From contig MGEY01000057.1 in assembly GCA_001791615.1 (NCBI GenBank), positions 1 to 5,315 on the forward strand: a stretch of 5,315 nucleotides of DNA, written 5' to 3'. The position numbers and the translations under genes are program-made. A model generated the notes under the pieces. The model did not search any database. It saw nothing but the letters and a program-made list of their open reading frames with translations, and was not told the origin of the DNA. The DNA comes from Candidatus Uhrbacteria bacterium RIFOXYA2_FULL_40_9. Lineage in GTDB: Bacteria; Patescibacteriota; Patescibacteriia; UBA9934; GWF2-40-263. This document shows, one piece after another, positions 1 to 5,241 of the stretch; position 1 is the first letter of the stretch, and each line of letters starts with the position of its first letter.

Positions 1-61
1 GCTCGCTTTTATTCCCTTTGTTCAGCTTGTATCGTTCATGAAGCATCACCTTGTTTGACAT
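1..61 (-). CDS. 5' end of an unidentified leftward gene (partial)
   Basis: On the minus strand an ATG at 61-59 opens a frame that runs without a stop to the window edge, giving 20 residues that begin MSNKVMLHERYKLNKG. The start is supported by a strong Shine-Dalgarno sequence, AGAGGAGG, at 73-66, four bases upstream of the ATG. The visible residues are hydrophilic and basic, with no signal peptide or membrane segment. The gene is divergent from the U32-family gene and shares its upstream region of about 75 bases. The piece is too short to assign a family. The gene call rests on the ribosome binding site and the open frame, so it is moderately secure; the function is unknown. Confidence 0.6.
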   Translation of the reverse strand, partial: MSNKVMLHERYKLNKGNKSE

Positions 62-65
62 AGAG

Positions 66-73
66 CCTCCTCT
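66..73 (-). promoter_or_regulatory. Strong ribosome binding site of the left-edge gene
   Basis: Read on the minus strand the sequence is AGAGGAGG, close to a perfect anti-16S match, four bases before the ATG at 61-59. It is the main evidence that the left-edge frame is a real gene. It contrasts with the U32, Gmad2 and GDPD-like genes here, which have no clear Shine-Dalgarno sequence. Confidence 0.65.
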
Positions 74-85
74 TTTCCCCAATCC

Positions 86-114
86 TTGAATCATTGAGTT
101 TTTTTCGTTATAGT
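86..114 (+). promoter_or_regulatory. Putative sigma-70-type promoter of the U32 gene
   Basis: A -35-like TTGAAT (86-91) and a -10-like TATAGT (109-114) are separated by 17 bases, the ideal spacing. Transcription would begin near 121, leaving a leader of about 15 bases before the ATG at 136. The upstream TTG at 94 lies between the two boxes, which argues against it as the translation start. On the opposite strand TATAAC (112-107) overlaps this -10 box and could serve the divergent left gene, but it has no convincing -35 box. Confidence 0.5.
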
Positions 115-135
115 GCCAGGCGATTTATCATTTAT

Positions 136-1389
136 ATGAAACAACTATTTGAACATTTAGAACTTCTTGCTCCCGCAGGATCTTATGAAGCATTGCAAGC
201 CGCTATCCATGCCGGTTGCAATGCCGTCTATTTTGGTCTTGAAGGTTTTAATATGCGTGCAAAGACGGCAGCTCCTTTTCAATTAGAAGATTTGAAAGAG
301 ATTGCGCGCCGTTGTCATGAGGCAAACATCAAATGCTATCTGGCTCTCAATACATTGGTTTACGATCGAGATCTCGATAAAATGAAAATTATTGTTGATG
401 CGGTAAAAGAAAGTGGCATTGACGCTATCATTACCTTTGATCTTTCTGTGCTTTCTTATGCACGTGAACAAGGGGTTGAAGTCCACATCTCTACACAACA
501 CTCCATTTCAAATATCGAGGCAGTGAAATTTTTTGCAAAGTGGGCAGATCGCTTAGTGCTTGCCAGAGAATTGACCCTTGAACAAATCAAAGCCCTCACA
601 CAAAAGATTAAAAAAGATCATGTGCGTGGACCAAGCGGACGATTGGTCGAGATTGAGATTTTTGTTCATGGAGCCATGTGTGTTTCTGTGAGCGGTCGCT
701 GTGGCATGAGTCTTTTTCTTTTCAATACATCGGCAAATTGCGGAGAGTGTAGTCAGCCTTGTCGTCGTGCCTATACGGTGACAGATAAAGCCACGGGTAA
801 ACAGTTGAATATTGAAAATGAATATGTGATGAGTCCACAAGATTTGTGCACGATCGGAATGCTTGATGAAATTTTGGATTCAGGAGTGATTTCTTTAAAG
901 ATTGAAGGAAGGGGAAGAGCCCCTGAATATGTTGACGAAGTGGTGCGCTGTTATCGAGAAGCCATTAAGGCTATAGAACAAGGAACATACAACAAAGAAA
1001 AGATTGAGGATTGGAATCAGCGACTTGGAACGGTTTATCATCGATGGATGAGTGAAGGGTTTTATCATGGACAAGCCTTCAAATACTGGAGCCATGGAGC
1101 GAATTCAAAAGCCACACAAAAGCGCGAATTTGTTGGAGTCGTAGAAAAGTATTATCCAAAAATTTCCGTTGCTGAAGTGAAGATTCAAGCCACGGATTTA
1201 CAGGAGACAGATTCTTGCCTTGTTACAGGGGAACAAACAGGAGTACTTCGTTTTATTTTGAAAGGAATGTTGATTGAAGAAAAAAAGAGTGTGCAAGCAA
1301 AGCAGGGAGATGTTGTAACCTTTGAAGTCCCCGAACGCGTACGAAGAGGAGATAAGTTATATAAGTTTATTTCATCAAAGAATCCTTAG
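136..1389 (+). CDS. Peptidase U32 family protein, TrhP/YegQ-like (probable tRNA uridine hydroxylation)
   Basis: This 417-residue protein belongs to the U32 (collagenase-like) family. Characterised members act in nucleic-acid or quinone hydroxylation: TrhP in tRNA 5-hydroxyuridine formation, RlhA on 23S rRNA, UbiU/UbiV in ubiquinone synthesis. Visible motifs are LLAPAGS near residue 10, STQHSISN at about 119-126, the family signature HGAMCVSVSGRC at 178-189, the cysteine pair in CGECSQPCRR (C205, C209), SPQDLC ending at C238, and SLKIEGR at about 253-259. C182, C189, C205/C209 and C238 could bind a [4Fe-4S] cluster, as known for UbiU. The length matches TrhP-type proteins, and a C-terminal beta-rich region follows the barrel. 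The family match is secure. The tRNA assignment is inferred from overall similarity to YegQ and YrrO as recalled. The ATG at 136 is chosen over an in-frame TTG at 94 because homology begins there and the TTG falls inside a likely promoter. There is no clear ribosome binding site. Confidence 0.9.
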   Translation: MKQLFEHLELLAPAGSYEALQAAIHAGCNAVYFGLEGFNMRAKTAAPFQLEDLKEIARRCHEANIKCYLALNTLVYDRDLDKMKIIVDAVKESGIDAIITFDLSVLSYAREQGVEVHISTQHSISNIEAVKFFAKWADRLVLARELTLEQIKALTQKIKKDHVRGPSGRLVEIEIFVHGAMCVSVSGRCGMSLFLFNTSANCGECSQPCRRAYTVTDKATGKQLNIENEYVMSPQDLCTIGMLDEILDSGVISLKIEGRGRAPEYVDEVVRCYREAIKAIEQGTYNKEKIEDWNQRLGTVYHRWMSEGFYHGQAFKYWSHGANSKATQKREFVGVVEKYYPKISVAEVKIQATDLQETDSCLVTGEQTGVLRFILKGMLIEEKKSVQAKQGDVVTFEVPERVRRGDKLYKFISSKNP

Positions 1390-1410
1390 TTGTTGAGAAA
1401 ACTTTCTTTC

Positions 1411-1441
1411 TTAAAATAAAAAAGTCGCTTTATCAGCGACT
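1411..1441 (-). terminator. Intrinsic terminator of the pantothenate kinase gene
   Basis: AGTCGCT and AGCGACT (1423-1429 with 1435-1441) form a perfect 7-bp stem with a TTATC loop. Read leftward the stem is followed by a T-rich tract (the complement of 1422-1411). The stem overlaps the kinase stop codon at 1442-1440, so transcription would end immediately after translation. On the plus strand the hairpin is followed by A-rich sequence, so it should work leftward only. Confidence 0.75.
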
Positions 1442-2333
1442 AGTCAAGAAAAAGAGCTGCTCCAATCGCCCCGGCATGTCCGGGGTGTTTTGGTATATGT
1501 ACACGCATGCCAATCAGGGCACACCACGCAGTAAGCCTTTCTTTCACACAAGGAATGTATTCAAGAGTTCCACCGATAGCAATAATGTCTTGAATCGGTT
1601 TTCGGGAACCTGTTGCTTGTTCAATCGCATTTGCAAGAGCTTGACTATCCATCAAATCTTTCACAATACCGATCACAAGCAGATCAACCACTGAACGCCA
1701 TTGTTCCGGAGTAGAAGAAGCATTTCTCTTTCCAAAGTGTGAAGCAACAAACTTGCCAATAGCTAGATCTTTCGTAGCAGGAAGAAGATCTTTTACATAC
1801 AAATCTGCTGTACCCATGGTCGAGTCTTGACCATTTTCATCAGCAAGAGCAGAGACAAGATCAAGCTCTCCCCAAGGAAGCATCTGGAATGCTATCCAAA
1901 AAAGTGTAGATCCTCCAAGGGCATTTCCGATCAGACTGCGGACAATTCTTGTACCAGAAACGGTATAAGAAACTCCTGATCCAATTGAAACAACAACGGC
2001 GTCATCTCCAGAGAATCTCAAACCTGTCTCATTGAGGGGGTTAAGAAACAATTGATAACGTGCTCCCCTTACTTGGGCAAGGACTTCTGCATCGATAGGA
2101 TCTGCACCAGGAAAAGGAATGAACGTTAAGGTCTTCATCACAGGTTCCATTTGCGCGCGAATCCTCTCGAATCCTGCACCAACATATCCCACACGTTTGG
2201 GTTTCAAGGCAATCAGATAGTCAATCAAGGCATTTACTTTGGCGACATCGAAGACCTTGTATTCCTGCTCACCGTTCTCATGAAGAACAAAGACTTTTAT
2301 GTAAGAACTGCCGAAATCAACACCGACCTTCAT
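1440..2333 (-). CDS. coaW: Type II pantothenate kinase (CoA biosynthesis)
   Basis: The 297-residue product matches type II pantothenate kinases of the ASKHA fold, which phosphorylate pantothenate with ATP in the first step of coenzyme A synthesis in the cytoplasm. The N-terminal phosphate-binding strand is MKVGVDFGSSYIK (residues 1-13). E83, in an E-x2-A-x3-G pattern, aligns with the catalytic Glu of the S. aureus enzyme. SIGSGVSY (116-123) is followed by R132 and the glycine-rich GNALGGSTL (136-144). A region like the family's FG/TP segment lies near 200-210. IAIGGTLEY (251-259) and GHAGAIGAAL (285-294) complete the C-terminal nucleotide-binding lobe. Length is typical for bacterial type II enzymes. 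The ATG at 2333 is preferred over in-frame codons back to 2369 because homology begins there and AAGGAG lies five bases upstream. It has its own promoter and terminator. ADP-glucokinase-like or other ASKHA kinases are less likely. Confidence 0.85.
   Translation of the reverse strand: MKVGVDFGSSYIKVFVLHENGEQEYKVFDVAKVNALIDYLIALKPKRVGYVGAGFERIRAQMEPVMKTLTFIPFPGADPIDAEVLAQVRGARYQLFLNPLNETGLRFSGDDAVVVSIGSGVSYTVSGTRIVRSLIGNALGGSTLFWIAFQMLPWGELDLVSALADENGQDSTMGTADLYVKDLLPATKDLAIGKFVASHFGKRNASSTPEQWRSVVDLLVIGIVKDLMDSQALANAIEQATGSRKPIQDIIAIGGTLEYIPCVKERLTAWCALIGMRVHIPKHPGHAGAIGAALFLD
1467..1491 (+). terminator. Putative terminator of the U32 gene, inside the convergent kinase gene
   Basis: CGCCCCGG (1467-1474) and CCGGGGTG (1480-1487) pair across a CATGT loop as an 8-bp stem containing one G-T wobble. 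On the plus strand TTTT (1488-1491) follows at once, the layout of an intrinsic terminator. It lies about 80 bases after the U32 stop codon, within the codons for the HPGHAGAI segment of the oppositely oriented kinase. No other plus-strand terminator is evident after U32. A coincidental GC-rich coding palindrome remains possible. Confidence 0.45.
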
Positions 2334-2338
2334 AGTGT

Positions 2339-2344
2339 CTCCTT
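2339..2344 (-). promoter_or_regulatory. Ribosome binding site fixing the kinase start
   Basis: On the minus strand AAGGAG is followed by five bases and then the ATG at 2333-2331. This perfect Shine-Dalgarno sequence decides the start in favour of the MKVGVDFG reading and against an extension of 12 residues. Confidence 0.8.
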
Positions 2345-2359
2345 GGTTTTGGCAAAGGC

Positions 2360-2387
2360 ACCGTATCAAATTTTATTATTCTGTCAA
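2360..2387 (-). promoter_or_regulatory. Putative promoter of the pantothenate kinase gene
   Basis: On the minus strand a consensus -35 box TTGACA (2387-2382) is followed after 16 bases by TACGGT (2365-2360). The preceding TG-A makes an extended -10 element. The predicted start of transcription is near 2352, just upstream of the AAGGAG site. The site lies after the maf terminator, so the kinase gene appears to be transcribed on its own. Confidence 0.5.
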
Positions 2388-2417
2388 TGAAAAATCCCTC
2401 ACATAAAGTGGGGGATT
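2388..2417 (-). terminator. Intrinsic terminator after the Maf fragment
   Basis: AATCCCTCAC (2393-2402) and GTGGGGGATT (2408-2417) form a 10-bp stem with one T-G wobble and an ATAAA loop. Read leftward the stem runs into a short T tract (complement of 2394-2390). It lies four bases beyond the maf stop codon at 2423-2421. A good terminator here suggests maf was once a normally expressed gene and separates it from the kinase gene. Confidence 0.7.
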
Positions 2418-2420
2418 GAA

Positions 2421-2792
2421 TTATGAGATTTCTTTAAGTGATTCAACTAATGTGCTAAGAGGCAGGCCCATAACGTTATAATAGTCTCCATGTATTTCTT
2501 TTACAAAAGTTGCTCCAAGCCCTTGAATACCACAGGCTCCTGCTTTATCAAGTGGTTCTCCAGTCGCAATATAGGATTGAATTTCTTGATCAGTAAGATT
2601 CCGGAAGACTACTTCTGTGATAACTGGTTTTGTAAGAATGACATTTGTTGCCGTATTGATGAGAGTCAGACCCGTAATGGCTGAGAAGAGCCATTTTCTT
2701 AGGGACTTTAGTCCTGTCTTATTTCTTAGGGACTTTAGTCCCATTCTATATTCATTTCTTAGGGACAGTCCTGTTGAGTTTAACCCCGCCAC
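2421..2792 (-). pseudogene. maf: Maf-family nucleotide pyrophosphatase, C-terminal half only
   Basis: Maf proteins are cytoplasmic nucleoside triphosphate pyrophosphatases of about 190 residues that remove modified or non-canonical nucleotides. The open frame from a GTG at 2792 encodes 123 residues, and only residues from about 38 on resemble Maf: an AITGLTL strand, FRNLTDQEIQSYIATGEPLDKAGACGIQG in pieces over 63-91, then GDYYNVMGLPL at 102-112. The residue before GIQG is Cys where Tyr is usual. The N-terminal half is absent, including the S-x-S-P-R-R nucleotide loop and the Asp-Thr metal/catalytic segment. The first 37 codons are instead a translation of palindromic repeats, with GLKSLR appearing twice. 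No ribosome binding site precedes the GTG or an internal ATG at 2744. A catalytically active enzyme is unlikely. Family identity of the remaining half is secure; that it is a pseudogene is inference, since a short protein could still be made. Confidence 0.8.
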
Positions 2793-2907
2793 TAAAGTGG
2801 CTGAGAAAACTTAATTTATTTCTCAGGGACTTTAGTCCCGCTGAGTTTAACCACGCCACTAAAGTGGCTGAGAAAACTTAATTTATTTCTCAGGGACTTT
2901 AGTCCCG
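2678..2907. repeat. Cluster of REP-like palindromic repeats replacing the 5' half of maf
   Basis: Five copies of an imperfect palindrome built on GGGACTTTAGTCCC start at 2702, 2729, 2762, 2826 and 2893, each preceded by TTTCTCA or TTTCTTA. Two copies also carry a second palindrome, GCCACTAAAGTGGC (2788-2801, 2855-2868), followed by CTGAGAAA. The full unit is 67 bases (2819-2885). A diverged 64-base copy (2755-2818) precedes it and a partial copy (2886-2907) follows. Two shortened copies at 2695-2721 and 2722-2754 are spaced 27 and 33 bases. A remnant, TGGCTGAGAA, at 2678-2687 abuts the recognisable Maf sequence. Within a full unit TTTCTCAG and CTGAGAAA form an outer inverted repeat around both hairpins. 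The layout recalls paired REP/BIME elements or a small non-autonomous element. No transposase is present in the window, so the mobilising enzyme is unknown. Confidence 0.85.
2819..2875. repeat. Intact two-hairpin repeat core with outer inverted repeat
   Basis: This is the best-preserved copy. TTTCTCAG (2819-2826) is the exact reverse complement of CTGAGAAA (2868-2875). Inside lie hairpin 1 (GGGAC/GTCCC, 2826-2839) and hairpin 2 (GCCAC/GTGGC, 2855-2868), joined by a 15-base linker, which together can fold as a three-way junction. The loop regions ACTTTAGT and ACTAAAGT are exact reverse complements, so the hairpins could also pair with each other. Confidence 0.85.
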
Positions 2908-2917
2908 ACTAGCTTCT

Positions 2918-2949
2918 TACAAATAATCTCATAATAGGTTTGTGAGATT
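2918..2949 (-). terminator. Weak putative terminator of the Gmad2 gene
   Basis: AATCTCATA (2925-2933) and TGTGAGATT (2941-2949) can form a 9-bp AT-rich stem with one wobble around a 7-base loop. Read leftward it continues into ATTATTTG. It begins 36 bases after the Gmad2 stop codon. The stem is poor in GC and the T tract is interrupted, so the call is tentative. Confidence 0.35.
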
Positions 2950-2984
2950 CTGTGGCTTGATCAATGATATTAAGATAAGAGGTT

Positions 2985-3434
2985 TCAAAAAGAAGAAGAT
3001 TCATAAAATATAGGAATCTCAACCGCACGATCGTGTTCGGGGAGCCCTGAAGGATTATCATTGTGGAAAATAATGGCACCGTTATTTTTGTAAGAAGGAA
3101 TCTCAAACTCAAGAGTTCCTTCAAAAGGAACAAACTCTGTGGTCATCCAATCTTCTGTGGTTTGGATGTATCCTTGGGCGATAATGAGTCCGTCCCAGTC
3201 AACAAGCACAACCGGAGCTGTGGCTTCAAAAAACCAGCTACCACGAGCTTGACCCGTGATCGTAAGAGGAGAAGAAATAGTTTGATTGGGGGTGAGATAC
3301 ACAGAAAAATCATCTGCCAGGTAGGTGAGTTGTAAAGGAGGTTGTTCTTGCTGAGGAACAGTGGATTTTGACGGAAGACTTATGATTAGCAACAGAGCAA
3401 GCAAGCCAATCAAGGAAAGAAGAAAATATTTCAT
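2985..3434 (-). CDS. Small exported protein with a Gmad2 immunoglobulin-like domain
   Basis: The 149-residue product starts with a lysine and a hydrophobic segment (about residues 4-20), fitting an uncleaved membrane anchor or a Sec signal. There is no lipobox cysteine. After a short proline- and glutamine-rich linker (about 25-35), residues 45-145 match the Gmad2 pattern (an immunoglobulin-like fold first described beside GerM spore-germination domains): I-x-SPLTITGQARGSWFFEA, split over 53-71, then DWMTTEFVPFEGTL (95-108) and a final NDNPSGLPEHD (125-135) before the last strand. The family usually acts outside the membrane, often in proteins of unknown role, so no specific function is assigned. 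The ATG at 3434 begins directly before the signal segment; no Shine-Dalgarno sequence is visible. The stop is TGA. It is divergent from the GDPD-like gene and upstream of the maf remnant on the same strand. Confidence 0.85.
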   Translation of the reverse strand: MKYFLLSLIGLLALLLIISLPSKSTVPQQEQPPLQLTYLADDFSVYLTPNQTISSPLTITGQARGSWFFEATAPVVLVDWDGLIIAQGYIQTTEDWMTTEFVPFEGTLEFEIPSYKNNGAIIFHNDNPSGLPEHDRAVEIPIFYESSSF

Positions 3435-3458
3435 AGAATGTTTTTATGCTTCTATCAT

Positions 3459-3488
3459 ATTATCAGATAAAAAGAAAAGCAATTTCAA
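3459..3488 (-). promoter_or_regulatory. Putative promoter of the Gmad2 gene
   Basis: On the minus strand TTGAAA (3488-3483) and GATAAT (3464-3459) are separated by 18 bases. Transcription would start near 3452, leaving a leader of roughly 18 bases without a ribosome binding site. The boxes lie back to back with the rightward promoter of the GDPD-like gene. Confidence 0.45.
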
Positions 3489-3518
3489 AAAACGAAAGAA
3501 CGCTATCCACTTTGTTTT

Positions 3519-3546
3519 TTGAGAACAGAAAATCACATGATACGAT
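3519..3546 (+). promoter_or_regulatory. Putative promoter of the GDPD-like gene
   Basis: TTGAGA (3519-3524) and TACGAT (3541-3546) are 16 bases apart, with TG-A directly before the -10 box as an extended element. The architecture closely resembles the kinase promoter. Transcription would begin near 3553, about 27 bases before the ATG. A short palindrome, GTTCTGAAC (3550-3558), sits at the predicted start site. Confidence 0.45.
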
Positions 3547-3579
3547 ACGGTTCTGAACAGGGTTTTATAAAAAAATATT

Positions 3580-5193
3580 ATGAAAGAAGGGAAACCATTA
3601 TTTTCCTCTAAGCGAGGGGCTTCTCCGGAAGAAATAAGGCAAACACATGTACAAAGAGGGAAGAATGTTGATCTTACAAAGTCATTTAATCCAGAAATAG
3701 AGGGGGAGCTAAAACAGGAGTACATGCGTGTACGTGAGATTATTTTAGAACAAGATCGTCTGACAGCGATTCTGAGAGATAAGTTTCAGTTTTTACAAAG
3801 TCCCGAAGCTTTTGATGCGTATTGTGAACGTTCGGGAATTGGGGAAGGAGTCAAAGAAGATTTTCGTCTTGTTCTTCCAAAGATGTTAGAAATACTAGAA
3901 AGGTCACCTGAACAGATTTTTTCTCCAAGTATTTTGGAAGAAGAAGCAGAGACTTTTCAAGAAATTTATCAAGCTCTAGGAACAGAAGCAAAAACAGCTT
4001 TTGCTCTTGAAGGAGGAAGTGAGATAGTAGGTCGTATTCTTGAGGCAGAAATCGAATTAGCCCTTCGAGTGCTTTCAGAAAATCGTGAACGTCCCGTTCT
4101 TGCACACCGTTTTCGTGGATTTGGGAAAGATGAGGCTTCAGAAGAATCAATTGGAAATGCTTTTTTAGAAAATATTTCAGAGGGGGAAATTGATGTGCGT
4201 CTTTCTAAGGATAAAAAATGGATCATTCATCACAATGCAACACTTGGGGAATCTTGCCAACGGCCAGAGCATGTGCGTGATCTCACTTCAGAAGAATTGT
4301 CTGAAATTCGTTATAAAGGAGGAGAGAAAATTTGTACACTTGAGAGGATGTTTCGGTTGGTTCAGGAAAAAGGAAACATTTCAACAAAATTGAATATTGA
4401 CATTAAGGATTTTGACGAATCAGCTTTGGATGAGATGTTAGATTTGATTCATCAATACAAAATGGAACATCGTGTGGTGATTGTTTCTTGGCTTCCCCAA
4501 AGTTTGCAATATTTGTATGAAAAAGATCCTACTCTTGCCTATAGTATGAGTTATTTTCCAGTAATTCGAGGGATTCCACGCTGGGTGATTGAGACCATTG
4601 AAAATATTCCTTCTGGCACACGGCTGTTCGGAGAGGTTGGAACCCTATTTGCAAAATGGCGTGCGAATACTGTTCAAGGAGTTGGGGCAGAAAATATTTC
4701 CGATGCAACCGTTCTCCAAGGGAATGAACATTGGAGTAAGACGATAGAACGTGTTCGTGCAAAAGAGGAAGATTTAATTGGGAGGCATACAGTTCCTTAT
4801 AGCGAAGAGCCTATTAAAAATGCACAAGGGGAAATGGAGATTATGGCACGTGTGCTACAAAAGTGTAGTGTGAATATTATGGCACTTGAGCCACCAATTA
4901 CAAAAATTGTGGAAAAACTTTGTCAGATTCCTATTTTGGGAGTGATCATTGAACAACATAAAGAGGCTCTTGTAGAAGCTCTCTGTGCTACAAAGTCTTC
5001 TTTAGAGTTCGCAGCACGTCTTGGAGGGAAAGGAATAAAAGTGAATCTTTTTGATATTACAGAAGAAGGATTCATTGATCGTTATATTCAAAGGATGAAA
5101 GAGAATGGCATCAGTCCCGGAACGATTTATTTTAGTGGAAGGTTCAGAGGACTCCATACAAGAGATCAAGTTCCAGAATTAGAGACATCTTAG
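3580..5193 (+). CDS. Large GDPD-like (glycerophosphodiester phosphodiesterase family) protein
   Basis: This 537-residue protein has no signal peptide or clear membrane segment, so it is probably cytoplasmic. Residues 1-165 are charged, apparently mostly helical and unrecognised. A GDPD-type TIM-barrel half follows: AHRFRG (175-180) for the usual HRG, EIDVRLSKD (203-211) with the E-x-D metal pair E203/D205, HHN (217-219) for the usual HD, CTLERMF (252-258) for the P-T-L-E-E motif, LNIDIK (271-276) with Asp at the usual Glu, and VSW (302-304). Residues 350-430 look like an insertion. A late strand-helix-strand, IKVNLFDITEEGFI (486-499) to GTIYFSG (514-520), could close the barrel. Classical enzymes hydrolyse glycerophosphodiesters to glycerol 3-phosphate and are about 250 residues. 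Both catalytic-type histidines and the acidic ligands are retained, so activity is plausible, but the substrate is unknown. No Shine-Dalgarno sequence precedes the ATG; the promoter position supports this start. Confidence 0.75.
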   Translation: MKEGKPLFSSKRGASPEEIRQTHVQRGKNVDLTKSFNPEIEGELKQEYMRVREIILEQDRLTAILRDKFQFLQSPEAFDAYCERSGIGEGVKEDFRLVLPKMLEILERSPEQIFSPSILEEEAETFQEIYQALGTEAKTAFALEGGSEIVGRILEAEIELALRVLSENRERPVLAHRFRGFGKDEASEESIGNAFLENISEGEIDVRLSKDKKWIIHHNATLGESCQRPEHVRDLTSEELSEIRYKGGEKICTLERMFRLVQEKGNISTKLNIDIKDFDESALDEMLDLIHQYKMEHRVVIVSWLPQSLQYLYEKDPTLAYSMSYFPVIRGIPRWVIETIENIPSGTRLFGEVGTLFAKWRANTVQGVGAENISDATVLQGNEHWSKTIERVRAKEEDLIGRHTVPYSEEPIKNAQGEMEIMARVLQKCSVNIMALEPPITKIVEKLCQIPILGVIIEQHKEALVEALCATKSSLEFAARLGGKGIKVNLFDITEEGFIDRYIQRMKENGISPGTIYFSGRFRGLHTRDQVPELETS

Positions 5194-5241
5194 AGTCGGA
5201 AAGAAGTTGTATCAAAAAACCATCCGCTACAGGGGCTGTCC

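Noticed and set aside
553..1095. Minus-strand open frames within the U32 gene.
   Set aside because: They are shadows of a strongly conserved coding sequence and show no recognisable protein features or start signals.
2617..2814. Plus-strand frame through the repeats giving repeated FLRDFSP peptides.
   Set aside because: It is antisense to the Maf remnant and simply translates the palindromes; there is no ribosome binding site or homologous domain.
2695..2907. CRISPR array.
   Set aside because: Spacings are irregular (27, 33, 64, 67), the sequence between palindromes is itself repeated rather than unique, and there are no cas genes in the window.
2909..2932. A short minus-strand frame reading MRLFVRS then stop, superficially like a Maf N-terminus (M-R-L-I-L-A-S).
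   Set aside because: The ATG has no ribosome binding site, sits inside an AT-rich hairpin (2925-2949), lacks the S-P-R-R motif and stops after seven codons; resemblance is probably chance.
2985..2987. TGA read as glycine (genetic code 25 of Gracilibacteria/Absconditabacteria).
   Set aside because: The TGA falls just after the last expected strand of the Gmad2 domain, and reading through adds only four residues before TAA; no gene needs TGA to be sense.
3851..4226. Two overlapping minus-strand frames of 85 and 99 codons inside the GDPD-like gene.
   Set aside because: They are antisense to a gene with clear family motifs, have leucine- or serine-rich low-complexity translations and no ribosome binding sites.
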